Position numbers and translations under genes: made by a program. Of a stretch of DNA of 64,000 nt, positions 18,119-27,927 are shown one piece after another (the first letter of the stretch is position 1; each line of letters begins with the position of its first letter). The notes beneath the pieces are model-generated. The model had not been told where the DNA came from and ran no database searches. It saw nothing but the letters and a program-made list of their open reading frames with translations. The DNA is from Prochlorococcus sp. AG-409-B05 (GTDB lineage: Bacteria; Cyanobacteriota; Cyanobacteriia; PCC-6307; Cyanobiaceae). The stretch is taken from assembly GCA_003216075.1 (NCBI GenBank), contig QCJK01000009.1:1-64000 (forward strand). The letters are read 5' to 3'.

Positions 18119-19501
18119 TCAATCTAGATCTGCCATGAGAAGAGTCTCCATGCGCTCTGCAGTATCTTGCTTGAATTGCTTAACACTTACTTTTCTTAAA
18201 ACAATTATTGCTATTAACATAATAATTATCTCGAGTGTGAAAACGAATGAAAAAGCAGCGAAGTTTTCTTCTGGACCTACTAAAAAGCGGCCTATATCGA
18301 GTAATCCACCACCTAATAATTTACCCATAGCTCTTGATAAGGCTTGAGCAAGACCCCATATTCCTACAAAAGTACCTGCGACCGCAGGTAGCGTTAGGTC
18401 TAGCATTAAAGACAGTGCGCTATTAGTGGCAATTCCAGCGGCTATCCCGAAAACTACTAATATTCCATATAAGGCATTTACATTGTTATTGACTCCGCTA
18501 AAAATTAGCAAAACTAGTGAGAAAACTATCATCCAACAGCCCATACGAGCGGTAGCAATTTTCCCTAACTTTGGAGTAATCCATAAGCCTCCTAATAACA
18601 GGCCCAATAGTGTTCCGCACCCCCAGAAAGCATTTAGTAAGGTGGTTTTAGAAATAGGTAGATTGAAGACTTCAGCTCCATAGCTTTCGAGGATAGGATC
18701 TTGAAGAAAAAGTCCTAACGTATAAAGTATTAAAAAACTAAAAAAGATAATTATTTGTCTGCTAGATGTAATTAGGGACCAGGATTCTGTGATTCCAACT
18801 TCTTTAGATGATGATTTTTTTAAGTTTGATTTGTTTAGGTTTGGCTCTATTCCCCAGCAAGCAAAAATCGAGATTGCAAGAACTATTCCTCCAACCCAAA
18901 ACATAAACTTTTGAAGAGCAGGTTGAAGAATTTCTGGTTGTGTTATGCCATCAAGTCCTTTTGTTGTAATTGAGATTGCAATAGCCCCTACTACAATCCC
19001 GATTGTGAGCATGCACCAAATAACTCCTACAGCTTTAGGGCGTTCTTCCTCAGTGGTGAGATCAATAACAAGAGCTAGATAGGGTGTTGTGGCCATTGAT
19101 ATAGCTAAACCATATAAAGCAAATAGGAGGCATAGTCCTAATGAACATGCAGTGATAGGAAGAACCTCTCCTTGCCTTAATGCTTTTTCTGTAAGAAAAA
19201 TCAGAGGTATTGAGAGTATTGCCATAAGACAAAACCCAGTGGTCCCTAGCCATATATATGGTGTGCGTCTTAGACCACGAAGTGGCCAGCTATCTGAGAT
19301 ATTTCCAAAAAGAACCCTAGAGGGTGCCATTAACTGCTCAAATGCAAGCCCTCCTCCAACCAAGATGGCGGGGAATGCAAGTTCGGAGATCATAATTCTA
19401 TTGAGCATGCCTGCGAAAATCACTGCAAGACACCCCAGACAGCCTTGGTAAAGGCTTAATCTTGCGAGCTTCAGAGGTGTTAGTTTGTTTTTGTTGTTCA
19501 C
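18119..19501 (-). CDS. pucC: PucC-family major facilitator protein
   Basis: 460-residue membrane protein of the PucC/BCH2 branch of the major facilitator superfamily, with about 12 hydrophobic segments. Family features seen: KLARLSLYQGCLGCLAVIFAGMLNRIMI at the start, PSRVLFGNISDS, a charged RGLRRTPYIWLG loop, ALVIDLTTEEERPKAVG near residue 150 and a SLMLDLTLPAVAGTFVG segment. PucC proteins in purple bacteria and cyanobacteria help assemble chlorophyll- or bilin-carrying antennae. Its place at the metK-facing end of the phycoerythrin cluster suggests a role in inserting antenna complexes into thylakoids. The exact cargo is unknown. Confidence 0.85.
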   Translation of the reverse strand: MNNKNKLTPLKLARLSLYQGCLGCLAVIFAGMLNRIMISELAFPAILVGGGLAFEQLMAPSRVLFGNISDSWPLRGLRRTPYIWLGTTGFCLMAILSIPLIFLTEKALRQGEVLPITACSLGLCLLFALYGLAISMATTPYLALVIDLTTEEERPKAVGVIWCMLTIGIVVGAIAISITTKGLDGITQPEILQPALQKFMFWVGGIVLAISIFACWGIEPNLNKSNLKKSSSKEVGITESWSLITSSRQIIIFFSFLILYTLGLFLQDPILESYGAEVFNLPISKTTLLNAFWGCGTLLGLLLGGLWITPKLGKIATARMGCWMIVFSLVLLIFSGVNNNVNALYGILVVFGIAAGIATNSALSLMLDLTLPAVAGTFVGIWGLAQALSRAMGKLLGGGLLDIGRFLVGPEENFAAFSFVFTLEIIIMLIAIIVLRKVSVKQFKQDTAERMETLLMADLD

Positions 19502-19637
19502 GGCAAGATTGATTTGATTAGTGGTTCTTAATCAAGGTAATTTCAAGGAGGAACTATGGATTTGACCATCTAACTTAAATGGACAAATCCATAGTTATTG
19601 ATATATTTAATAAGATAGGTGATCGAGTTCATTTGTT

Positions 19638-19817
19638 ATGGTGTTTAGTGAAAGCAGATTGTCTTGTGAGCAGAGGCTAAGTCGGCAATTACATAGTCTT
19701 AGTGAGTTGAGCGAGTTTTTGACTTTACGAATTCTTGAGATTGAAGAGAAGCTTGGGACCTTTGAGAAAATTTTAGCAAATAAAGATGATGATACAGAAT
19801 CGATTGTTCATGATTAA
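19638..19817 (+). CDS. Small acidic hypothetical protein, 59 residues
   Basis: ATG at 19638 opens a 59-codon frame beginning MVFSESRLSCEQRLSRQL and ending in an acidic KDDDTESIVHD tail. The middle (LSELSEFLTLRILEIEEKLG) has regular Leu/Ile/Glu spacing typical of an amphipathic helix. AGGTG at 19615-19619 is a poor ribosome site, somewhat far upstream. It is divergent from the PucC-like gene. It is supported by helix-like codon usage rather than a known family, so it stays a candidate. Confidence 0.5.
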   Translation: MVFSESRLSCEQRLSRQLHSLSELSEFLTLRILEIEEKLGTFEKILANKDDDTESIVHD

Positions 19818-20021
19818 AATGAAGATAGTTAGTTAAGAGTAAATAATCTTGATGGTTATTTTTGCGTAGGAATAGAGGGATAATTTTGATTGTAAACCTT
19901 ATGAAATTAATTGTTGCAAGAAGAATCTTTTGAATATAATTAAATTTTAAATGAAAATTTAAAATTAACAAGTATTAAAGAATATTTCTAAATTATTTTG
20001 CATTCATTTTTCATTTGAAAT

Positions 20022-20249
20022 TCATAGGAGGTTGAGGAGTCTGATACGAAATTGAGCTACTTGTTTTGCCTTTTCAGGTGATTCTTTCGTGAATGGATGC
20101 TCATTGAGAGTTGCTAGAACCATTTCTGCTCTGTGTTCTGGGCTCAATGCCTGGGTGTTCTTGTCGGATTTGGATTTTTCCCATGCTTCATCAAAAGCCA
20201 TGGCAAAACTGTCTGCATTGTTGAAGAGACGATTACCCGGTTCATTCAT
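20022..20249 (-). CDS. Small conserved-looking hypothetical protein, 75 residues
   Basis: The start is placed at the ATG at 20249 (MNEPGNRLFNNADSFAMAF); the longer open frame upstream runs back through tRNA-Phe and is an artefact. The protein is polar and helical, with EEKAKQVAQF-like charged repeats near the end and no membrane segment or cysteine. It is 38 bases downstream of the tRNA gene on the same strand. Function unknown. Confidence 0.6.
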   Translation of the reverse strand: MNEPGNRLFNNADSFAMAFDEAWEKSKSDKNTQALSPEHRAEMVLATLNEHPFTKESPEKAKQVAQFRIRLLNLL

Positions 20250-20287
20250 TTGAAAGAAAGACACTAACGTCTGCTTTCTCAAGTTAA

Positions 20288-20360
20288 TGCCAGGACCCAG
20301 ATTTGAACTGGGGACACGGCGATTTTCAGTCGCCTGCTCTACCAACTGAGCTATCCCGGC
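20288..20360 (-). tRNA. trnF: tRNA-Phe (GAA)
   Basis: On the minus strand 73 bases fold as a cloverleaf: acceptor GCCGGGA with TCCTGGC, D-arm GCTC/GAGC, anticodon loop CTGAAAA giving GAA, and a GTTCAAATC T-loop. The 3' CCA is not encoded, as is usual in cyanobacteria. Confidence 0.97.
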
Positions 20361-20515
20361 TTGCCATGAATTTAGGCATCATTGATCTTAGATCACTGTG
20401 TGAGCCTATTTCGCTAGAGGGAAAAAACCACCGTGCCGTTTTGCCTGAGTGCCTATAAGTTAATTTCTTGAAAACAAGGCTTATTTAGTCGCTCAGCCTT
20501 TCTGGCTAGTTGCTT

Positions 20516-20797
20516 TTAAGTGATTAGATCTTTTTTGGGTATTCCCTTAAGCATTGCTATAAGAGTCTTATGAGCATCTTCGCTGTCACTGAGAGTATGG
20601 TCAAATTGTATTTCTACTTCAATTCCATCAACTTCTAGTGTCATTGTTTTTTGAGTGATGGACAGCATTTTTGCTGTAGTGGCTCTTGTTTTACCCCCGT
20701 AGTGACGAGCGTATCCAATTACTGCTTCTTTATGGTCATTATTCATGTGATTGCATATGCGTTGACTTACATCAGGACTAAGTAGTTTTTCATTCAT
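20516..20797 (-). CDS. DUF2470 domain protein
   Basis: 93-residue single-domain protein with the DUF2470 pattern: a start region ending in ICNHMNNDHKEAVIGYARHYGG, then AKMLSITQKTMTLEVDG and a DAHKTLIAML C-terminal segment. The NxDH pair is the most conserved part. Similar domains form the C-terminus of heme-degrading HugZ-type proteins, and stand-alone copies occur in cyanobacteria and plastids with no settled function. It stands alone between the tRNA and a sugar kinase, both on the same strand. Confidence 0.75.
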   Translation of the reverse strand: MNEKLLSPDVSQRICNHMNNDHKEAVIGYARHYGGKTRATTAKMLSITQKTMTLEVDGIEVEIQFDHTLSDSEDAHKTLIAMLKGIPKKDLIT

Positions 20798-21000
20798 TAA
20801 AATTTACTCCTTTACATTTATTTGGAATTATAGGGCGTTGACCGATTGATTTGTTTTGAACAACTCTAATGGATGAACTAGAAAGGATTAATTACTCAAA
20901 ATATTTAAGCAGCTGTTAATTACTTATTGAATATATAAATAAATTTGACTTGATTGAGATTTAGAGGCCTTTAGAATTAGTTTTCTCTTTTTTAAGTTTT

Positions 21001-22248
21001 TTATAGTTTATATTCTTTTATACTTCTAAGTGCAAGACGAGCGACTCCCATGGCTGGTGGATTTGTTGAAGATTCAATTGGTACTCCAAGAGCCTTTTGT
21101 CGTAAACGTCTCCATTGAGGATTGCGAGCACCACCTCCTATTGTGATTATCTTTTGAGGATGGGGTGCCCCTATTTGATTTAATTTTTGCCAGCTCAGTA
21201 CTTCGATTCTAGTCAAGCCTTCAAGTAGAGCATGTAAGTACAGTGAATCACTAATTGGTCTTGGTTCTAAAACTGGTTTTAGATTTGGATCATTTATAGG
21301 AAATCTTTCCCCTTGGAATGGAAGAGGAAGAAGACTAATTCCACTATCTTTTTCTGGATTTATTTGACGACTTAATTCGATTATTTGTTGTTCAGTAAAA
21401 AATTTTTTTAATACGGATCCACCAGCATTTGAAGATCCTCCAGAGAGCCATTTTCCATAAATACGATGATTAGTAATGCCTAGGCCTTCAAGAGGGCTCT
21501 CAACGAAAGATTTAATAACTATTGTACTCCCTAAGATCGTGACTCCATCTCTATAACTTGCATTGGTCGCTAAAACGGCAGCATTAGAATCAGTTGTACC
21601 AGCTATTAATAAAAGGTTTTTTGGGAGATTTAATTGTTTTGCATTCTTCAGAGAAATTCGTTGTAGAAGAGTTCCACTCGGTACGATTTTGGGTAGAGCT
21701 TTTATCCATGGCATCCCTTTGAATGTTTTAGGCCAGGATTGTTCAATTAGATTCCAACCCAATTTCAAATTATTTCCTTCTTCTCCCCATTTCCAATTAT
21801 CAATCAACCAACCATTGATCCAATCTGCTTGATGCCTCAATAGTAGATCATTGCCATGCCTTGATAGCAAACGTAGTGCTCTAGCTAAACTGCTATTTGT
21901 ATTTGAAGTGGTTCCTCCACCTGGGAGAAGTTTCTTAAGATAGTTTGTTTGTTCAGAGCAGTTTAGATAGTAAGGCAAGGCTTTACTTAGAGGTCTCCCG
22001 GAAGAGTCACAGGCAATAAGTGTGCCTGAAGTACCATCAACAGCACAAGCAATGATTTTATCTTTTAAGCTAATAGGTATATTTTTGATTAGTTTTTTGC
22101 AACAGTATTTCCAATCCTCTGAAAATACTAATCCATTTGGATACTTGATACCCTGGGAATGAACTAGTTCACCTTGGATATCTATAAGAGCAATACGAAC
22201 ACCACTTGTACCAAGATCTATGCCGAGAACCAGTGAGTTGGTTCTCAT
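21001..22248 (-). CDS. FGGY-family sugar kinase, probably D-ribulokinase type
   Basis: 415-residue FGGY kinase. It has the N-terminal phosphate-binding segment LVLGIDLGTSGVRIALID, a CAVDGTSGTLI segment with the catalytic Asp, AGTTDSNAAVLA near residue 218 and the C-terminal TIGGGARNPQWRRLRQKALG adenosine motif. Shorter-than-usual FGGY proteins of this kind in cyanobacteria and plants were first called xylulokinases, and at least one cyanobacterial member has been reported to act on D-ribulose. Its stop lies seven bases from metK on the minus strand, downstream of it. Substrate assignment is inferred. Confidence 0.8.
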   Translation of the reverse strand: MRTNSLVLGIDLGTSGVRIALIDIQGELVHSQGIKYPNGLVFSEDWKYCCKKLIKNIPISLKDKIIACAVDGTSGTLIACDSSGRPLSKALPYYLNCSEQTNYLKKLLPGGGTTSNTNSSLARALRLLSRHGNDLLLRHQADWINGWLIDNWKWGEEGNNLKLGWNLIEQSWPKTFKGMPWIKALPKIVPSGTLLQRISLKNAKQLNLPKNLLLIAGTTDSNAAVLATNASYRDGVTILGSTIVIKSFVESPLEGLGITNHRIYGKWLSGGSSNAGGSVLKKFFTEQQIIELSRQINPEKDSGISLLPLPFQGERFPINDPNLKPVLEPRPISDSLYLHALLEGLTRIEVLSWQKLNQIGAPHPQKIITIGGGARNPQWRRLRQKALGVPIESSTNPPAMGVARLALRSIKEYKL

Positions 22249-22254
22249 TTATAT

Positions 22255-23514
22255 TTAGGCCTTCTTTTTATTTGATAGTTGATCTGAGTGGAACTGCAGA
22301 AGCTTTGTAGCAGTTTCGTCAACCTCTTCCCAGGGAAGGTTTAAATCAGGCCGTCCAAAATGTCCATATGCTGCGGTGTCCCTGTAGAAGCGTCCTCCCC
22401 TTTGCTTTGGTAGTTCACGAAGATTGAATCTTTTAATGATTGATCCTGGACGAAGGTCAAAATTCTTATTCACTAATTCGGTGAGTTCATTATTTGTGAT
22501 TTTTCCAGTCCCAAAAGTTTCAACTAAAATAGAAACAGGTTTTGCCACTCCTATTGCATAACTTAATTGCACTTCTACTTTTCTTGCAAAGCCTGCTTTG
22601 ACTAGGCATTTTGCAACAAATCTTGCTGCATATGCGGCTGACCTATCCACTTTTGTGGGGTCTTTTCCTGAGAATGCGCCACCACCATGACGAGCATATC
22701 CTCCATAAGTGTCAACGATGATCTTTCTCCCCGTTAGCCCTGCATCACCTTGTGGCCCACCTACAACAAATTTTCCTGTTGGGTTAACCAAGAATCTAGT
22801 TTCTGAAATACTTGGTTTCAAAGGAAGATCAGCAGTTGCTGGTTTGACAACTAGTTCCCAAAGATCTTCACTTATCTTTTCTCTTATACCTTCTTCACTT
22901 TGAATACCTTCTATTTCGGGTATGTGCTGAGTTGAAATTAATATGGTATCGATAGCAATTGGATGATCATTTTCATAAACAACACTTACTTGTGTTTTTC
23001 CATCTGGGAGTAAATAATTTAAAGAACCATTGTGACGAACTGTGGATAATTGGCGCGATAACCGGTGAGCAAGGCTAATTGGTAAAGGCATCATTTCCGG
23101 CGTCTCATCACAGGCAAAGCCAAACATGATTCCTTGATCACCTGCCCCTACTTTGTCTAATGGGTCTCCTGAGTGATCATCAGCTTCATTAACCCCTTGA
23201 GCAATATCTGGCGATTGTTGATCAAGCGCTACTAGGACAGCACAACTTGTGGAATCAAAACCGCCTGCACGTGCTCCGTTGTAACCAATTTCACTGAGAA
23301 CACTTCGCACTAAATGAATGAAGTCAACGTTTGCGGTTGAGGTTATCTCCCCAGTGATTAGACAGAGTCCAGTATTGACAACAGTTTCACAAGCGACTCT
23401 GCTGCCGGGATCTTGACTTAGAAGTGCATCAAGTATCGCGTCACTCACCTGATCGCAAATCTTGTCTGGATGACCTTCCGTGACTGATTCAGATGTAAAT
23501 ACGTAGCGACTCAT
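22255..23514 (-). CDS. metK: S-adenosylmethionine synthetase
   Basis: Makes S-adenosylmethionine from methionine and ATP as a cytosolic tetramer. Signature pieces are [17 protein letters not shown] at the start, [15 protein letters not shown] and [19 protein letters not shown], with full family length (419 residues). It is the border gene of the phycoerythrin region opposite uvrD. The leader is only 23 bases to the upstream HAD gene, so no SAM riboswitch fits. Confidence 0.98.
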   Translation of the reverse strand: MSRYVFTSESVTEGHPDKICDQVSDAILDALLSQDPGSRVACETVVNTGLCLITGEITSTANVDFIHLVRSVLSEIGYNGARAGGFDSTSCAVLVALDQQSPDIAQGVNEADDHSGDPLDKVGAGDQGIMFGFACDETPEMMPLPISLAHRLSRQLSTVRHNGSLNYLLPDGKTQVSVVYENDHPIAIDTILISTQHIPEIEGIQSEEGIREKISEDLWELVVKPATADLPLKPSISETRFLVNPTGKFVVGGPQGDAGLTGRKIIVDTYGGYARHGGGAFSGKDPTKVDRSAAYAARFVAKCLVKAGFARKVEVQLSYAIGVAKPVSILVETFGTGKITNNELTELVNKNFDLRPGSIIKRFNLRELPKQRGGRFYRDTAAYGHFGRPDLNLPWEEVDETATKLLQFHSDQLSNKKKA

Positions 23515-23537
23515 AGGGATAAAACTTGTCTTGAACT

Positions 23538-24323
23538 TTATGGGTTTTGATCAATACTCAATTCATTCCAGTGATGAATCAAGTATTGGTGAGCACTTAG
23601 CTGCGGAGGATTGCTCCATCCAGATATGTAGCCAAGTGCTATCCCTATACCCGCTTGACGGGCCATTTGTAGATCTGAATCTGCATCACCAATTAGGGCA
23701 CATTCAGAGGGATGAAGTCCAACAATATTGCAGAGGCTTTCAACTGCTTCTGGATTGGGCTTTGATGGCCGATCGTCGGCACTCCAGATCTCCGTAAATG
23801 TGCTTTCTAAATTATTCTTTTTTAAGAAATTTTGAATACCAAAACTTGTATCATTGCTGATTAATGCACATAGTATACCTGATTTTTTGAATTCATTTAA
23901 TAAATCCATGACTCCTGGCAGTAAAGGCCTTTCAGCCATGTTTGGTTGTAATTCTTTCTCAAGAAAGTCTACTTGGGTAAAGATTTTACTGGCAATTTCA
24001 AATGATTTAGGCCATTGCTTTCCAATCAGGCAAAATACAGTTGCAGTAGCAATTAGATTTTGATTGCGAGATGCTACAGCGATACAACCGCTGGGAGTTA
24101 ATCCCAACGGCGTTAGTCCATAGACAGAAGAGAGGAGATTTTTTACTGTTGAAATTTCATCTTCCCTTGCGTTGTCATTTTTCAAGAAGTAAATTGATTG
24201 TTTAATTCGTAATTTTGCGAGATTTAAAAGATGATTTTCACTATTTGAAAGAGTCCCATCCTTGTCGAATAGAACTCCTTTGATCTGACCGATGGGATTT
24301 CCCCTGAGCAATAGGTTGGGCAT
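23538..24323 (-). CDS. HAD-superfamily phosphatase, phosphoglycolate-phosphatase-like
   Basis: 261-residue hydrolase with the four HAD motifs: [11 protein letters not shown] (nucleophile Asp), LISNDTS, a conserved Lys in KPNPEAV and [17 protein letters not shown] helical cap sits between motifs I and II. Phosphoglycolate phosphatase would salvage the RuBisCO oxygenation product, but this family is catalytically broad, so the substrate is unproven. It is 17 bases downstream of the S1 gene on the same strand and 23 bases upstream of metK. Confidence 0.8.
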   Translation of the reverse strand: MPNLLLRGNPIGQIKGVLFDKDGTLSNSENHLLNLAKLRIKQSIYFLKNDNAREDEISTVKNLLSSVYGLTPLGLTPSGCIAVASRNQNLIATATVFCLIGKQWPKSFEIASKIFTQVDFLEKELQPNMAERPLLPGVMDLLNEFKKSGILCALISNDTSFGIQNFLKKNNLESTFTEIWSADDRPSKPNPEAVESLCNIVGLHPSECALIGDADSDLQMARQAGIGIALGYISGWSNPPQLSAHQYLIHHWNELSIDQNP

Positions 24324-24340
24324 CAGGTTTTTGTGGGAAA

Positions 24341-25441
24341 TTAGACTTCCATAACTGCTATTGGGTCTTCTCCTTCTTCAGCTTGCTCAAGCAACATTTG
24401 TTTATATCTTGCTGCCATCTCTTCTGCCTTATCAAATACTTTCTGTGGGTCAGTAAGCATATCTCCAGGCTCTGGTTCTAGTGCTTTGGTTGATAGTGAA
24501 ATTCGACCACGTTCGGCATCAAGATCAATGATCATAACTTTCATTTGATCATTTACATTCAATACTGAGTGAGGAGTCTCTATGTGCTCATGACTGATTT
24601 CAGAAATATGCAGGAGACCACTTACACCACCGATGTCAATAAATGCTCCATATGGCTTGATCCCTCTTACAGTTCCTATTACAACTTCCCCTACCTCAAG
24701 TCGATTCATCTTCCTTTCTACTAGGGCTCTGCGATGACTTAGTACTAGTCGATTTCTCTCTTCGTCCACCTCCAGAAATTTCAAAGGCAAGAAATCTGCA
24801 ACAAGCTCTTCTTTTGCTTTGCGGGTGCTGATATGAGACCCAGGAATAAATCCTCTAAGACCCTCTACTCTGACCAAAGCACCTCCTCGGTTTGTTGCGA
24901 ATACTTCGGAATAAATCGTTGCATCTTCTTTTTGTAGTTGCCTAACGCGTTCCCAAGCTCGTTGATACTCAATTCTTCGAATGGAGAGGGATAACTGACC
25001 ATCTTCATTCTCTTCACTCATGATGAAGAACTCTCTAATCTCGGAAGGTTGCAGAACGTCGCTTAGACCTTCAACTCGATTGATAGACACTTCTTGCATA
25101 GGCATGAAGGCAGCTGTTTTTGCTCCGATATCAATCATTGCTCCTTTGGTCTCTAGGGCAAAGACTGTGCCGTTAACAATGTCGCCTGGCTTGAAGTTGT
25201 AGTCGTATTTGCTCAATAATGAAGCAAATTCATCGATAGTGAATCCAGCCCCATCTAAATCCTTTTTGTTAACTCGACTACTTGGATCATCTGCTGTGGG
25301 GACATCACTGGGAACACTAAGGTCTTCATCAGTTATTTCTTCGCTGAGCACTTCAGAAGTCTCGGCTAAAGCAACCTGTTCTTGTTGTTTAGTTTCTTCA
25401 GCACTGTTTTCTTGGATAGTCTCTGCAGGCTTTTCAGACAT
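24341..25441 (-). CDS. rpsA: 30S ribosomal protein S1
   Basis: RNA-binding ribosomal protein that helps mRNA loading. The start is placed at ATG 25441 (MSEKPAETIQENSAEETKQQ), giving 366 residues; a 54-base longer frame adds an unlikely MGHLGNHSHCSRADHH leader. After an acidic N-terminal region come three S1 repeats, the first with PGDIVNGTVFALETKGAMIDIG, the last with VGEVVIGTVRGIKPYGAFID. Cyanobacterial S1 proteins have three repeats instead of the six in Escherichia coli, and this one fits. It is 101 bases downstream of nrdR on the same strand. Confidence 0.95.
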   Translation of the reverse strand: MSEKPAETIQENSAEETKQQEQVALAETSEVLSEEITDEDLSVPSDVPTADDPSSRVNKKDLDGAGFTIDEFASLLSKYDYNFKPGDIVNGTVFALETKGAMIDIGAKTAAFMPMQEVSINRVEGLSDVLQPSEIREFFIMSEENEDGQLSLSIRRIEYQRAWERVRQLQKEDATIYSEVFATNRGGALVRVEGLRGFIPGSHISTRKAKEELVADFLPLKFLEVDEERNRLVLSHRRALVERKMNRLEVGEVVIGTVRGIKPYGAFIDIGGVSGLLHISEISHEHIETPHSVLNVNDQMKVMIIDLDAERGRISLSTKALEPEPGDMLTDPQKVFDKAEEMAARYKQMLLEQAEEGEDPIAVMEV

Positions 25442-25542
25442 GTTTTGATGGTGGTCTGCTCTAGAGCAGTGTGAATGGTTTCCCAAATGGCCCACCGACC
25501 TTTTGGAATGTAAGTTGCTACTCTACAGATCTGCTTTCGATT

Positions 25543-26019
25543 TCAAATAACAGTTGCTAGTTGTTCTTTTGAATTTTTAAAGGTTTCAAGAGTGGTAATG
25601 AAATCATTAATTCCATGAAATTTACGATGTACAGAAGCAAAACGTATGTAGGCCACTTCATTGATTTCTCTAAGTTGCGTAAGAAGCATCTCTCCTAAAT
25701 CTGCACTACTTATCTCACGAATATTACGTTGTTGAAGTTGAACCTCAATTTCATCTACTAATAACTCGATTTTGCTTCTTTCAATAGAGGTCTTTTCACA
25801 TGCCCTGGTAAGTCCGCTTAGAAGCTTAGTCTTATTGAATGTCTCCCTGTTTCCCCCTTGCTTTAAAACCGTAATTGGAATCGTTTCAATCCTTTCATAA
25901 GTAGTGAACCGAAAATCACAGTTAAGGCACTCTCTTCGTCTACGGACACTCCTTCCTGCATCTGCAGAGCGTGATTCAAGAACACGGCTATCTGTGTTTT
26001 GGCAAGAGGGGCATTGCAT
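25543..26019 (-). CDS. nrdR: Transcriptional repressor NrdR
   Basis: 158-residue zinc-ribbon plus ATP-cone regulator that represses ribonucleotide reductase genes. The zinc ribbon is CPSCQ at residue 3 and [13 protein letters not shown] at residue 32; the ATP-cone follows from about residue 46 ([18 protein letters not shown]). Length is typical. It lies downstream of psbB-psbT with 212 bases between. Target genes are not in the window. Confidence 0.96.
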   Translation of the reverse strand: MQCPSCQNTDSRVLESRSADAGRSVRRRRECLNCDFRFTTYERIETIPITVLKQGGNRETFNKTKLLSGLTRACEKTSIERSKIELLVDEIEVQLQQRNIREISSADLGEMLLTQLREINEVAYIRFASVHRKFHGINDFITTLETFKNSKEQLATVI

Positions 26020-26189
26020 ATTTGCCCTATCAACTCAAATGTATTTAATCTCACTTTAAACATTGATTTGTATTCTGAGAAGACCTTTGCTTGATTATCT
26101 CGATTGAAGATCATTGTTAGATCATGTTTTGAATTAGAAATTCACTCCAAATTATTTAAATAATTTGGTTTGGAAAGATGGAAAGCATT

Positions 26190-26222
26190 AAAAAAAGCCC
26201 TGGTATACCAGGGCTTTTTTTT
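26190..26222 (-). terminator. Bidirectional factor-independent terminator after psbB-psbT
   Basis: A perfect 8-bp stem AGCCCTGG/CCAGGGCT (26196-26203 and 26208-26215) with a TATA loop is flanked by A-runs on one side and T-runs on the other. On the minus strand, the direction of psbT, it is a strong stem followed by a run of T. It also reads as a terminator on the plus strand. Confidence 0.85.
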
Positions 26223-26231
26223 GGTTTCAAG

Positions 26232-26327
26232 CTATTTGTCAAACTTCGGTGGATCGCGGAATGCGACAGCGAAGAATAATGTGACAAGTGCGAGTGTGAG
26301 GATGAGAACGTAAGAGAAGGCTTCCAT
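26232..26327 (-). CDS. psbT: Photosystem II protein T
   Basis: A 31-residue single-pass thylakoid protein with sequence [16 protein letters not shown], then [15 protein letters not shown], matching PsbT at nearly every position. Located at the PSII dimer interface, it helps stability and repair. The start is 43 bases after the psbB stop, so the two form one transcript ended by the terminator at 26190-26222. Confidence 0.97.
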   Translation of the reverse strand: MEAFSYVLILTLALVTLFFAVAFRDPPKFDK

Positions 26328-26370
26328 CGAGATTCTGGGTAAGGGCTATCAGATGAATGGGGCCAAAAGG

Positions 26371-27927
26371 TTAGGCGCGTCCAGGGACACGTCTTGTGGA
26401 ATCGTCTCCCAGCTTTTTGAAAAGACCGAATTCCACTTGATCTCCCATATCAGGATCAATTCCAGCGAATACATCGCGGTAAAGGGTCCTTGCAGCATGC
26501 CACCAGTGTCCAAATAGATAGAGCAACCCAAAACTGGCATGAGCAAAAGTAAACCAGGTCCTAGGAGAGCTTCTAAATACACCATCTGACTTGTAACGGT
26601 CACGGTCGAATTTGAAGGATTCTCCAAGCTGAGCCTTACGAGCTAGACGTTTAACGATTACAGGATCGGTAAACGTTTGACCATTAAGCTCACCACCATA
26701 AACTGTGGCTGTGACGCCAGTTTGTTCGAAGGAATACTTCGCTTCAGCGCGACGGAATGGAATGTCGGCTTTTACGTTGCCATTTTTATCTTCAAGGATT
26801 ACTGGGAAGTTCTCGAAGAAGTTAGGAATCCTGCGGACTTCCAGATCATTACCTTCGTTATCAGTGAAAGCAATATGTCCTTGCCAGCCAGTAGGAACTC
26901 CGTCACCATTCACCATTGCACCAACCCTGAAAAGACCTCCCTTAGCAGGGCTATTACCTACATAATCGTAGAAGGCTAGCTTTTCAGGTATAGAGGCATA
27001 GGCTTCTGTTTTTGAAGCACCATTATCCATAGCTGTTTGGACTCGGCGATTAATTTCTGTGCGGAAATAACCGGAATCCCATTGATAACGTGTTGGACCA
27101 AATAGTTCTACAGGGGTAGTAGCTGATCCATACCACATAGTTCCTGAAACGACGAAGGAAACAAAGAGAGTTGCTGCGAGGGCGCTAGCTAGGACGCCTT
27201 CTAGGCTTCCCATTCTCAAGTTTCTATAGAGCCTTTCTCCAGGTCTATTGGTGATATGGAATATCCCACCAACCATTCCTATAAGACCTGCACCAATGTG
27301 GTTCGCAACGATTCCTCCCGGATTAAACGGGTTGAATCCTGCTGCTCCCCAGGCTGGAGCTACTGGTTCTACATGACCAGTTAGACCATATGAATCTGAA
27401 ACCCATATTCCAACGCTTCCGCAGTGGAATGCTCCAAATCCAAAGCAGGTTAGTCCTGCAAGGAATAGGTGGATGCCAAAGATTCTTGGTAGATCAAGAG
27501 CAGGTTCACCAGTTCTTGAATCTTCCCAGAGTTCAAGATCCCAGTAAGTCCAGTGCCAGATGGCTGCCAACATGAGCAGACCACTGAAAAGGATATGTGC
27601 TACGGCAACGCCTTCAAACGTAGAAAACGGAAGAGCCTTGCCCCAGAACCCTAATGAATCAAGATCGAATGCAGCAGTCGATCCGGTTAGGTCCCATCCT
27701 GTCCAGCTACTTGTTACACCAAGGCGGGCCATAAAGGGCATGACATACATGCCTTGGCGCCACATTGGGTTCAAGACTGGATCAGATGGATCAAAGATGG
27801 CCAATTCATATAGGGCCATGGAGCCGGCCCAGCCGGCTAAAAGAGCTGTGTGCATGAGGTGCACGGCCAGGAGTCGGCCGGGGTCGTTGATAACGACGCT
27901 GTGCACCCGATACCAGGGCAATCCCAT
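26371..27927 (-). CDS. psbB: Photosystem II CP47 chlorophyll-binding protein
   Basis: 518-residue inner antenna of photosystem II with six membrane helices and a large lumenal loop between the last two. Recognised by [18 protein letters not shown], the His-rich [14 protein letters not shown] helix, [12 protein letters not shown]-like [12 protein letters not shown], and the C-terminal [22 protein letters not shown]. Full length. The promoter must lie in the unusually long gap 27928-28677, which psbB shares divergently with psbM. Confidence 0.98.
   Translation of the reverse strand: MGLPWYRVHSVVINDPGRLLAVHLMHTALLAGWAGSMALYELAIFDPSDPVLNPMWRQGMYVMPFMARLGVTSSWTGWDLTGSTAAFDLDSLGFWGKALPFSTFEGVAVAHILFSGLLMLAAIWHWTYWDLELWEDSRTGEPALDLPRIFGIHLFLAGLTCFGFGAFHCGSVGIWVSDSYGLTGHVEPVAPAWGAAGFNPFNPGGIVANHIGAGLIGMVGGIFHITNRPGERLYRNLRMGSLEGVLASALAATLFVSFVVSGTMWYGSATTPVELFGPTRYQWDSGYFRTEINRRVQTAMDNGASKTEAYASIPEKLAFYDYVGNSPAKGGLFRVGAMVNGDGVPTGWQGHIAFTDNEGNDLEVRRIPNFFENFPVILEDKNGNVKADIPFRRAEAKYSFEQTGVTATVYGGELNGQTFTDPVIVKRLARKAQLGESFKFDRDRYKSDGVFRSSPRTWFTFAHASFGLLYLFGHWWHAARTLYRDVFAGIDPDMGDQVEFGLFKKLGDDSTRRVPGRA

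Noticed and set aside
20250-20345. N-terminal extension of the 75-residue protein, reading MVEQATENRR
   Set aside because: It is the translation of tRNA-Phe, a known artefact; the real start is the ATG at 20249.
23515-23537. SAM riboswitch before metK
   Set aside because: Only 23 bases separate metK from the upstream gene, too short for any known SAM aptamer.
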